A stretch of 64,000 nt of DNA, taken from positions 29,524 to 93,523 of the forward strand of contig PKXQ01000117.1 of assembly GCA_003132405.1 (NCBI GenBank). The letters run 5' to 3'. Shown piece after piece: positions 36,628 through 45,200 of the stretch. The translations under genes and the position numbers were made by a program. Position 1 is the first letter of the stretch, and each line of letters begins with the position of its first letter. This stretch comes from Acidobacteriaceae bacterium. Its GTDB lineage: Bacteria; Acidobacteriota; Terriglobia; Terriglobales; Acidobacteriaceae. Under the pieces are notes generated by a model that saw only the letters and a program-made list of their open reading frames with translations, made no database searches and was not told the origin of the DNA.

Positions 36628-38022
36628 TTACTGCGTTCCCATAGGGTTCCACGAATTTTCGATCTGTTCGAGAGTGCGACCCCGAGTTTCCGGCACCATG
36701 CGCAGCGAGAACACGAATGCGACTACGCAGAGGCCGGCAAATAAAAGGAAGCATCCCCTCATTCCGAGATGCTCGACTATGGTTAGAAAGGTAGCGGTGA
36801 CGAGAAAGTCGCCGGCCCAGATGGTCATGGTTGCGAGCGACATGGCTTGAGCGCGAACCGTCGTGGGATAAATCTCGGAGATGAGAAGCCAGAAGATGGG
36901 GCCGAGGCCAATATCAAAGGCGGCGAGATAAACGAGAACATCGGTCACCACCAGCCATTTCTTGGGGTGCGGATCGCCGAGAATAAAAGCGAGGTGAAGT
37001 AGTGCCACGCACATTCCACAGAGGCTTACCAGAAGCAGCGGCCTACGGCCGACTTTGTCGACCAGAAACATGGAGATGATTGTAAAAGCCAGGCCGACCG
37101 ATCCAATGAGGAAAGTGGCGAGGATTGCGTTGCCTGCGCTGCCGAAGCCCACCATCTGGAAAATGGTTGGAGCGTAGTAGACGATTGTGTTGACGCCGGT
37201 TATTTGCTGGAAGATCGCCAATCCTATGCCGGCGATAAGGGGTTTGCGAAAACGGCGCACGAGCAGATCGCGAAACTTTAGCTGATCGGTCTCGGTTACG
37301 TGTCGGAGTTCTTCCAAATCTCGCGCTGCCTTCTCCGGAGTCTCAATGCGCGCGAGAACTCTGGAGGCAGCGGCGAAGTCGCCATGGGCCGCGAGCCAGC
37401 GGGGAGTTTCGGGCAGAAACACCAGCCCAATGAGAAGAATCAGCGAGGGCACCACCGCACTCATGAACATCAATCGCCAGTTACCGGAGCCGGCTAAGCG
37501 GTAGTCGACATAATATGCGACGACCACGCCGGTCGAAATGGCCATCTGGTTAAGGGTTACGAGCGCTCCTCGAATATTCTCGGGCGCGAGTTCGGCGATA
37601 TAGAGGGGCACCAGCATAGAGCTTATGCCTACCGCAGCTCCGACAAACAGACGAGATAACACAAAGACAACGGTGCCGGTTGCGAGGCCAGTCGTAATCG
37701 CAAAAATTCCATAGACCACCGCGGTTATGAGTAGGGTCGGCTTGCGCCCGAATCGATCTCCGAGATATCCGCCAAAGGCGGTCCCGGCGAGAGCGCCTGC
37801 AAGAACAACGCTAACGGCGATCTCGGTTTGAAACGAGGTTAGATGAAACTGATTGCGTACAAACAGGATCGCTCCCGAGATAACGGCAGTGTCGTATCCG
37901 AAGAGGAATCCGCCGATCGCGACCGTGATGGAGGTAATCACTATGAAGCTTCGCCGAGAGGCGTGTGACCGACCCTCTATCGCGGAAGTAGACTTCCCGA
38001 CCGGCTCCGTAGCTCGTATCAT
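36628..38022 (-). CDS. Sugar-porter family MFS transporter (upstream of iclR-type gene)
   Basis: 464 residues from ATG 38022; a longer frame to 38154 exists but overlaps the operator region and lacks family similarity. Twelve hydrophobic segments are expected. Sugar-porter signatures: FGYDTAVISGA in TM1, GGYLGDRFGRKPTLL after TM2, LPETPRWLAAHGD at the central loop, FQQITGVNTIVYYAPTIF in TM7, DKVGRRPLL, and the C-terminal VPETRGRTLEQIE. These proteins import monosaccharides or sugar acids by proton symport or facilitation. It diverges from the aldolase operon, with palindromic site 3 between them (144 bp to this start), and precedes the IclR gene by 143 bp. No ribosome binding site is obvious. 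Confidence 0.93.
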   Translation of the reverse strand: MIRATEPVGKSTSAIEGRSHASRRSFIVITSITVAIGGFLFGYDTAVISGAILFVRNQFHLTSFQTEIAVSVVLAGALAGTAFGGYLGDRFGRKPTLLITAVVYGIFAITTGLATGTVVFVLSRLFVGAAVGISSMLVPLYIAELAPENIRGALVTLNQMAISTGVVVAYYVDYRLAGSGNWRLMFMSAVVPSLILLIGLVFLPETPRWLAAHGDFAAASRVLARIETPEKAARDLEELRHVTETDQLKFRDLLVRRFRKPLIAGIGLAIFQQITGVNTIVYYAPTIFQMVGFGSAGNAILATFLIGSVGLAFTIISMFLVDKVGRRPLLLVSLCGMCVALLHLAFILGDPHPKKWLVVTDVLVYLAAFDIGLGPIFWLLISEIYPTTVRAQAMSLATMTIWAGDFLVTATFLTIVEHLGMRGCFLLFAGLCVVAFVFSLRMVPETRGRTLEQIENSWNPMGTQ

Positions 38023-38166
38023 GCGGAGCAGTATAGTCGCCGAGCATGCGGTGTCAACAGCAATCGCATTTCTTGGTGGCGGTATTAAGTCCGTCAGGCG
38101 GGATATATAGATTAAGACTGTCGATTTTATTAATAACAAGCAAGAATGGAGCAACAGTTTTGCTAT

Positions 38167-38179
38167 TCCGTATTACGGA
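38167..38179 (+). promoter_or_regulatory. Palindromic operator, site 3
   Basis: TCCGTATTACGGA, identical to site 2, in the divergent region between the sugar porter (144 bp) and the aldolase operon (107 bp). TTGCTAT before and CAGA after match the minus-strand flanks of site 2. TTGCTA at 38160-38165 could be a -35 element for the rightward operon, but no good -10 was identified at the right distance. Confidence 0.7.
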
Positions 38180-38286
38180 CAGATGTTTAATATTGACTTA
38201 TTTCGCGCATCGCCGTTATTATCCCGCGATGCGATGATGGGGCGCCAGTTAGATTCCGCCGAACTGAAACGAAAGCGAGGGCTACC

Positions 38287-39087
38287 GTGAAGAAGAGCAG
38301 GACGCTGGAGAAATTGCGCGCGGGAGATTTTGTAAGGGTTGTGAACATTAACCGCGTACCCGAGCCATGGCTCACAGAAGTGGCGGGCAATCTGGGCTTC
38401 GATGTGATCTGGTTCGACATGGAACATCGTGCTCACGGTTACGAAGTCATCGATCGATTGTCGCTGGCCTGCCGTTTGACTGGCGCGGACCTGATGGTCC
38501 GAATCCGCAAGACGGGATACACGAGCGCCCAACGTCCTTTGGAATTCGGTGCAAATGGAATTATGCTTCCACACTGCCGCAGCGTCGAAGAAGCGCGCCA
38601 GTGGGCCTCATGGACGCGATTCCCTCCGGAGGGAACGAGAGGTTTCGACAACGCGGGAGCGGATGGGGGCTACGCTCTCACGAACGCTGTCGAATTCCTG
38701 AATGAACGGAATAAAGAAACTTTTCTCATGGTCCAAATCGAAGACCGCGAAGCGGTCGATTGTGTAGAGGGAATTGCCGCAGTCGAAGGCGTAGATTTGA
38801 TGTTCGTCGGTCCCGGAGATTTGACGATCAGCTATGGTATTCCCATGCAGCGCGATCATCCGCTCATACAACGCGCCTTGGACAGAGTGGCGAATGCCGC
38901 TGCCAAGGCGGGGAAATGGTGGGGGACGGTGACGGAAACTCCAGAGGTAGCGCAACTGGAGCTCGATCGAGGCGCGCGCATGGTGACCTGCGCGGACGAC
39001 CATTTCCTGCTCGCCCACGGAATGCGGGACGCATATCGACTGTTTGAAAACATTAAAGTTCGAGAACAATCTTCTTCCGCGAGGTAA
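38287..39087 (+). CDS. HpcH/HpaI-family aldolase (2-keto-3-deoxy sugar acid type)
   Basis: 266 residues from GTG with GAGGG upstream. HpcH/HpaI enzymes are class II aldolases that split 2-keto-3-deoxy acids into pyruvate and an aldehyde. The barrel motifs are present: FDVIWFDMEHRAHGYEVID with the catalytic His, RIRKTGYTSAQRPLEFGANG, IMLPHCRSVEEAR, the metal ligand Glu in VQIEDREAVDCVEGIAAVEG, and Asp in MFVGPGDLTISYGIP. The C-terminal ARMVTCADDHFLLAHG replaces the usual GSD-type ending. Upstream is the operator palindrome, and downstream at 10 bp begins the hydrolase gene. With the dehydratase and dehydrogenase of this operon it fits the last step of a non-phosphorylative sugar-acid pathway. 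Confidence 0.9.
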   Translation: MKKSRTLEKLRAGDFVRVVNINRVPEPWLTEVAGNLGFDVIWFDMEHRAHGYEVIDRLSLACRLTGADLMVRIRKTGYTSAQRPLEFGANGIMLPHCRSVEEARQWASWTRFPPEGTRGFDNAGADGGYALTNAVEFLNERNKETFLMVQIEDREAVDCVEGIAAVEGVDLMFVGPGDLTISYGIPMQRDHPLIQRALDRVANAAAKAGKWWGTVTETPEVAQLELDRGARMVTCADDHFLLAHGMRDAYRLFENIKVREQSSSAR

Positions 39088-39097
39088 CTGAAGGAGC

Positions 39098-40069
39098 ATG
39101 CAGATCTATTCCGGGGCCGACGTGATCGAGTGTGAGATTAACGGGCGTCCGTTATATCTGCCGCTGCTCAGGGAAGATGGAGAGTCGCTTTTATTGGATT
39201 GCGGAACTCGCCACCACGCTGCGAAGGACGTGCCCGCGTATTTGAGCCGGACAGGCGTTGAAAGCAACGATCTGACGTGGCTGATCATGACGCATCCCGA
39301 CGGCGATCATTGCGGGGGCTCAGCCGAAATCAAACGGCAATATCCGGCGACGCGGCTTGCCTGTGGCGAGGCGGACAAAGAGATGATCGAATCTCCCGAT
39401 TATTTGTTCACCTTCCGTTATGATGCCTACCGGAAAAATCATGGGATTTATTTTGATCCCAAAACCGCCCAGGCAATAAAAGATTGCTCGACCGCGTCGC
39501 AAGCGGTGACGTTCGGCTTTGTCGGCGGCGAGATGATGCGGCTTGGCAGTAGCCGGATTTTGGAAATCTGGCACCTGCCCGGCCATAGCCATGGACATCT
39601 GGGAGTCTATGACCGCAAGCACCGAACACTTTTCTACGGCGATGCGATTCAAGGAGCGGGCTATAGATCCGTCCACGGAAAGTGGTCGTTATGTCCGACG
39701 TATCTTTACGTGGATGCTTATCTGCAGACGATTCGGATTATCGAGAACTCGGAGGCGAAGATGATTATTGGCTGTCACTGGCCGGTGTTGCGAGGCAAGG
39801 AGGCGATTCGACAGTTTTGCGCGGAGTCGCGAAATTTTGTGACGCATGCCGAACACCTAGTTAGTGATTATTTGCGGGACCATTCTTCCGGAGTGACGTT
39901 GCGCGAATTGTGCGATAAACTTTCCGCGCAACTGGGAGAATGGCCACAAGAGGTATGCCTGGAATTGGCGAACGCAATCTCGGGTCATGTGAATCGCGGC
40001 GTGGAAACCGGCCGGTTCGAAGTGGATCGCTCCGCCAGCCCGTATGTCTATAGGACTGTGCGACGGTGA
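39098..40069 (+). CDS. Metallo-beta-lactamase-fold hydrolase, putative sugar lactonase
   Basis: 323 residues, cytoplasmic. The metal-binding motif is His66-x-Asp68-x-Asp70-His71 (MTHPDGDHCGG), in which the usual second histidine is aspartate. Later ligands are in HLPGHSHGHLGVY, FYGDAIQG and GCHWPV. A C-terminal extension of about 70 residues (VTLRELCDKLSAQLGEW) forms a helical module as in glyoxalase-like MBL proteins. In this operon, after a dehydrogenase makes a lactone, a lactonase would be needed; MBL-fold lactonases are known, so that role is an inference from position. AAGGAG is only one base from the ATG, an oddly short spacing. Confidence 0.72.
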   Translation: MQIYSGADVIECEINGRPLYLPLLREDGESLLLDCGTRHHAAKDVPAYLSRTGVESNDLTWLIMTHPDGDHCGGSAEIKRQYPATRLACGEADKEMIESPDYLFTFRYDAYRKNHGIYFDPKTAQAIKDCSTASQAVTFGFVGGEMMRLGSSRILEIWHLPGHSHGHLGVYDRKHRTLFYGDAIQGAGYRSVHGKWSLCPTYLYVDAYLQTIRIIENSEAKMIIGCHWPVLRGKEAIRQFCAESRNFVTHAEHLVSDYLRDHSSGVTLRELCDKLSAQLGEWPQEVCLELANAISGHVNRGVETGRFEVDRSASPYVYRTVRR

Positions 40070-40106
40070 GTAAGATTGCTCGCCGCAGAGAAGCGTCAAG
40101 ATCAGT

Positions 40107-40121
40107 CAGGAGAGAGCAATC
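40107..40121 (+). promoter_or_regulatory. Shine-Dalgarno sequence in front of an ATC codon
   Basis: AGGAG at 40108-40112 is followed six bases later by ATC (40119-40121), in frame with the SDR gene. No ATG, GTG or TTG occurs in this frame between the stop codon at 40071 and GTG 40161. The position of the site suggests initiation at ATC. Confidence 0.4.
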
Positions 40122-40160
40122 GCAGGCGATCTAAAATTCGACGGCAATGAAAGGCGTGCA

Positions 40161-40898
40161 GTGGTTACGGGCGCGGCCAATGGATTAGGTCTCGCGATCG
40201 CACGTCGTCTCTGTGCCGGCGGAGCTCGGGTCTTGTTAGTGGACAGCGATAAGACCGTGCTGTCGCGGGTCGGCGAAAAAGATCTGCCGGGAGCAAGAAC
40301 CTTCGCGGTGGTGAAAGATCTATCCGAGCCCGATGCGGCTTCGTTTGTGTTCGATGAAGTAAGTAAGACTCTGGGGTTGGCCGACATCCTGATTAACAAC
40401 GCGGCTTGGAGCTTTCACAAGCCTATGTTGGAAGTTACAGTTGCAGAATTCGACCGCCTGGTGGGCGTGAATCAGCGTGCGCCTTTTTTCCTGGCGCAGC
40501 AGTTCCTGCGGCACATCTCTCAGGCTGCCGTGCGGCCGCGTGACCCAGTGATCATCAACATTGCGTCGGTGAATGCGTTGGTGGGAAATCCTGGGCTTGC
40601 GCCCTACGCCGGCACCAAAGGCGCGCTGGTAGCCATGACTCGTGCGATGGCGGTGGAGATGCAGGAATTCAAGGTTCGGGTAAATTCGATAAGCCCGGCG
40701 GCGGTCGAGACGTTTGTGACCAAGAATCTGATTGCCTCCGGCGTCATCGTTCCGTCGAAGCTGCTGGAGAATTATCTGGTCAAGAGATTTGCGAGTTGCG
40801 AAGAGATCGCTGAATTGATCGCTTACTTGTGCAGTGAAGCGGCAACTTTTGTTAATGGCGCCAACTGGGTGATCGATGGCGGTTACGTCGCGCAATAA
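40161..40898 (+). CDS. Short-chain dehydrogenase/reductase, probable sugar dehydrogenase
   Basis: 245 residues if started at GTG 40161. Classical SDR features: VTGAANGLGLAIARRL (nucleotide-binding TGxxxGxG), LINNAAW, active-site Ser in IINIASVNAL and the Tyr-x-x-x-Lys pair in YAGTKGALVAMTRAMA, then VNSISPAAVET and the C-terminal FVNGANWVIDGGYVAQ. With the GTG start the first strand is nearly absent. The frame upstream reads like a normal SDR beginning (IAGDLKFDGNERRAV) from an ATC at 40119 that has a well-placed AGGAG, so the true protein is probably 14 residues longer. The likely role is oxidation of an aldose to the lactone, the first step of the pathway formed with its neighbours. Confidence 0.88.
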   Translation: MVTGAANGLGLAIARRLCAGGARVLLVDSDKTVLSRVGEKDLPGARTFAVVKDLSEPDAASFVFDEVSKTLGLADILINNAAWSFHKPMLEVTVAEFDRLVGVNQRAPFFLAQQFLRHISQAAVRPRDPVIINIASVNALVGNPGLAPYAGTKGALVAMTRAMAVEMQEFKVRVNSISPAAVETFVTKNLIASGVIVPSKLLENYLVKRFASCEEIAELIAYLCSEAATFVNGANWVIDGGYVAQ

Positions 40899-41012
40899 TT
40901 TCAGGTGCACGTTTCTGCCATTGCAACGACCAGCCGGCATGGGTTGCCGAGCCGAGGCGATAGTCATGACAAATGCCCTTCGAGGCCGGTGCGGAAGGAA
41001 GAGTTGAGTCGA

Positions 41013-42161
41013 ATGAAAGTCACAAAAGTTGAGGCGTTTCTCGTCGGCGCGGCCTGGCGAAATTTCACATTCGTCAAAATTCAAACCGACTCGGGGCTCG
41101 TGGGCTGGGGTGAAGGCACTTTGGGATGGAAGGAAAGCGCCGTGCGCGAACTGATTCTTGATTTCGGCAGGCGGTATGTCGTCGGGCAAAATCCGTTCGA
41201 CATAGAGGATCTTTGGTTTCGGCTTTATCAGATCGAACACAATACTGGCCCGGTGATGTTTTCGGCGATGGCGGGGATTGAGATGGCTTTGTGGGACATC
41301 GTTGGCAAAGCCTGCAGCCAGCCTGTGTTTAACCTGGTCGGCGGAAAAGTCAGAAGCAAGGTGAAAGCCTACGCCAATGGCTGGTACAGCGATATCGCTG
41401 ACCTGAAGCATTTAGCCGACAGAGCTAGCGATGTTGTGGGACGCGGCTACAAGGCGCTCAAGTTTGATCCCTTTGGCGAAGGCGGTCGAGAAATTTCGCG
41501 AAGCGATTTGGGCCAGGCTTGCCGAACTGTGGAGACCGTTCGAAAAACAATCGGGGAAGACGTGGATATATTGCTCGAGTTCCACGGCCGTTTCAGTCCA
41601 ATCATGGCGCTGGAGGCGATTCGCGCGATGGTTCCCTATAACCCGGGGTGGTGCGAAGAACCGATTCCCGCGCACAATAATGAATCGATGGCGCAGGTGG
41701 TTGCCACTTCTCCGCTGCGCGTGGCCACGGGCGAGCACATCTATAGCCGGTTTGGATTCCTTGATCTTTTGCAGCGCAAAGCTGCCCACGTAATTCAGCC
41801 TGACATTACGTATTCCGGTGGTTTCCTCGAGACAAAAAAGATTGCGGCAATTGCGGAGGCTCACTACGTCAGCGTGGCACCGCACAACTGCGATGGACCT
41901 TTGAAGACGATAGCCAGCATTCACCTCGCCGCCAACATACCAAATTTTTTGATTCTGGAGACGTTTCAGGATTACGACATTCCCTGGCGCGAAGAATTAA
42001 CATCAGGAACTCCGGCCGTCAAAGACGGTTACTATCACGTGCCAACTGGGCCGGGCTGGGGAGTCGAAGTCAACGAGGACGTGATTCGCGCTCATCCCGA
42101 AGATCCCGATGCCAAGTTGAATATGTTCTCCGCCGACTGGGAGCACCGCATGTGTCGATAG
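41013..42161 (+). CDS. Enolase-superfamily sugar acid dehydratase (galactonate dehydratase-like)
   Basis: 382 residues from ATG 41013 (MKVTKVEAFLVG, the normal family start); a frame 108 bp longer lacks homology. Mandelate racemase/muconate lactonising group: the N-terminal cap has VKIQTDSGLVGWGEGTLGW; the barrel has KALKFDPFG, metal ligands in LLEFHGRFS, CEEPIPAHN and VATGEHIYS, the Asp of IQPDITYSGG and the His of SVAPHNCDGP, which together form the acid-base dyad of sugar acid dehydratases such as DgoD. The product would be a 2-keto-3-deoxy aldonate for the aldolase at the head of the operon. Which aldonate is used is not readable. It ends 39 bp before the GH2 gene. Confidence 0.9.
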   Translation: MKVTKVEAFLVGAAWRNFTFVKIQTDSGLVGWGEGTLGWKESAVRELILDFGRRYVVGQNPFDIEDLWFRLYQIEHNTGPVMFSAMAGIEMALWDIVGKACSQPVFNLVGGKVRSKVKAYANGWYSDIADLKHLADRASDVVGRGYKALKFDPFGEGGREISRSDLGQACRTVETVRKTIGEDVDILLEFHGRFSPIMALEAIRAMVPYNPGWCEEPIPAHNNESMAQVVATSPLRVATGEHIYSRFGFLDLLQRKAAHVIQPDITYSGGFLETKKIAAIAEAHYVSVAPHNCDGPLKTIASIHLAANIPNFLILETFQDYDIPWREELTSGTPAVKDGYYHVPTGPGWGVEVNEDVIRAHPEDPDAKLNMFSADWEHRMCR

Positions 42162-42200
42162 TGCGAATCGCGGGGACTTCGCAGCCGTCGGAAAGCACAC

Positions 42201-45200
42201 ATGGAGCTGATCAACATGCGGCCAAGCCGACTTCCGCGCGCGGTTCTCGTTCTGATTGTTCTTGCAATTTCTGTTGACGCGCAAGAGAAACCCAACGGAA
42301 ATCTCGCCCCCACTGCGCGGGTAACTGCGTCGAGTTCGTCCGAGGGCACCAAGCCTGAGAATCTCAACGACGGCGACATTGCGCACAATCGGTGGGCCGC
42401 CAAAGATGGAACCAATCCAGCGGACACATGGGTCGAACTAAACTGGCCGACAGCCGTGCAGTTTGAGGAGGTCGTCGTTCGCCAGGAAGGCGATCAAAAG
42501 CTCTCCTACCTAAATATCGAGGCTCGCGACAATAGCGGCCAATGGCGCCTGATTCAATCCGTCGGCGATTCACCGCATTTGCTTCCACGCCTCATTCTGG
42601 CGCAGTTTGGATCGCAGAATACAAGCGGGCTTCGCCTCTCCGGATTCGCCGGCAGTGTTAGCCTGAACGAAATTGAGGTCTACAACCGGACCGATCCACC
42701 GGTGATCGAAGTCGCTTCCGATCTTCTCAACCACATTTTTGGCGTTGTCACCGATGGCTTCGGCACGCTGCCCTTTGCCAATGTCGCCGTGGAGCTTCAA
42801 GGCACAATGGGAGGCAAGGCCTGGCGCGCCTCCACACAAACCGACGAGAAGGGAATGTTCCAGGTGGAAATGCCGGTTGGCCTGGTAGGCGATGTAACGG
42901 CGAGCGCGCAACTTGCGAACGGCGCATCAGCGAAGCGCACCGTGGAAGCCGGCGATTTGGCGGCCGGACTGAGCATCACCGACGAGACAACGCCCTCAAT
43001 GAATCTCAGCGGAACATGGCGATTCAGGCCAGATCCCGAGCCTGAATTTTTCCAGGCGAACTTCTCCGACGCGGATTGGAAAAGCATCACAGTTCCCTCC
43101 CACTGGATCATGGAAGGTTTCGAGAGCGACAAAGGAACCGGTGGCTATCGCCGGCATCTGCAAATTCCAGCCAGCTTTCGCGGCCGTCGCATTAAGCTGC
43201 TTTTCGATGGCGTGTATAGCGGAGCGGAGGTTTGGCTCAACGGCCAACGAGTCGGCTCGCATGAAGGGGGATTCTCTCCCTTTGAACTCGACGTCACTAA
43301 CGCCGCTCACCCAGGCGGCGATAATCTGCTGGCTGTTTTGGTGCGGGAGAACACTCTCTCTTCCCATCTCGATGACATGAGTTCCTATGCGAACTTCCCG
43401 CTTGCGGGAATCTTCCGTCCGGTGCGGCTTTTGAGCTTGCCTGAAGTTCATGTGCGACGTTTTCACGTGCAAACAGTGTTTGACTCAAATTATCGAGACT
43501 GTACGTTGACTTTGGATTTCACCGTCGAGAACGAATCTAATCAGGAGATCAGCGGCGTTCCTCTATTGTTTTCTTTGAAGGATCCTGCGGGCCATTCCGT
43601 CGCTCTTGCGAACGATCGTCTCGACATCAGGCTTGCGCCCTGGTCGCGAATGGAGCAGCGCGTGGAATTTCATGTGACCAGCCCCCAGCATTGGGAGGCG
43701 GAGCATCCATTGCTCTATACGCTGAGCGCGAAGCTGGTGGGTTCCGGGTCGAACGGTGAGGTGGTTTCACGGCGCGCCGGTTTTCGTCAGGTAGAAATTC
43801 GCGGCACTGAATTTCTGATTAATGGCACTCCAGTAAAACTACGCGGAGTCGGTTATTACGAAGCGGCTCCATTAAGCGGTCGCACGATCACGCCCGATCT
43901 CGCTCGTCGCGATCTGCTTCTAATGAAAGAGGCGAATCTCGACGCTTTCCGCACCGAAGTCATGCTGCCCTCTGAATATGTCTATGACGACGCTGACGAG
44001 TTGGGCTTTTACGTCGAAGCAGAGAGTCCGTTTTGCTGGGTCGATGAGAGTTCCGATCTCCGCTATTTGCCGACCTTCGTGCAACGGACCGCTGAAATAT
44101 TGGATCGGGACCGCTCTCATCCGAGCGTGATCATTTGGTCGGTGGGAAATGAAAGCACGTGGGGGCCGGATTTTGAGGCAGCGCACCAGTTCGTGAAAAA
44201 ATACGATCCTACGCGTCCGACGAGCGCCGGGCAAAGCGCGACGCTAGAACTGGACACGATGCACAATCCGATCACGCTCGCCCGCATGAAAGAGCGTGAA
44301 GACGAAAAAGTGCCGATTATTTGGGATGAGAGCTTTTGCATCTTCCAGGGCGACCTCTGGGGCGACATACGTGAAATGTGGCTCGATCCCGGCGATCGCG
44401 ATTATTACATCGATCCGTTGATCGCGGTTTGGGACGCCGTGCAGACCAGCAAAAATGTCCAGGGCAGCATGATCTGGGCCTGGGTAGATGACATATTTCT
44501 AGTTCCCGGCCGCGACTCTGAATACGGCCGCGGCGGAATTGGAAATCCCGAACATGCCCTCGACGGCATTTATCACATGCCTGGACGCGGCATTGTCGGC
44601 GACGCTCCCTGGGGAATCGTGGACGGATGGCGCCGCAAGAAGCCAGAATTCTGGCACGTCAAAATGCTGATGTCGCCCGTGCATCTCCAGGAGCGTGATT
44701 ACCCCGCATGGAAGCAGGGTGACGCCGCAACTATCACCATAGACAACCGCTACGAATTTACCAATACCTCGGAACTGAGTGTGGAATGGTCAGTGGGCGC
44801 GCAGCACGGAACGCTTCATCCTGACATAGCCCCTCACACCACCGGCAAGATTTCGATTCCCGTCGGATCGTCGACCAAACTTGGCGATGCCTTATCGGTA
44901 AGCTTCCTCGATAGACAAGGACAGCCGGTGATTTCCGCGCGTATGCAACTGGGAGTTGCTCCCGCCGTGAGCTCGGTCGCCGCTGCTAAGCCTGCGCCAC
45001 TCCGCTATCTGCACGAGGTATTTTGGCTGGGCGGACCGCTCGAACGATTTCTTGGCAGCACCGTTGAGGGCGATCATTTCGAGATCGCCTTCGATGGCGC
45101 GAATGGCCGCATTCGGCGGGCGCTTATTGATCGTCATTCGGTTTTGTATGGAACGCCGAAGCTTCATGTGCTACCGATCGAGTCCACGCTCAACGAATTT

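Noticed and set aside
40320-41411. 363-codon minus-strand frame across the SDR and dehydratase genes
   Set aside because: It covers two unrelated genes on the opposite strand that both show family motifs; no start signal and no recognisable domain.
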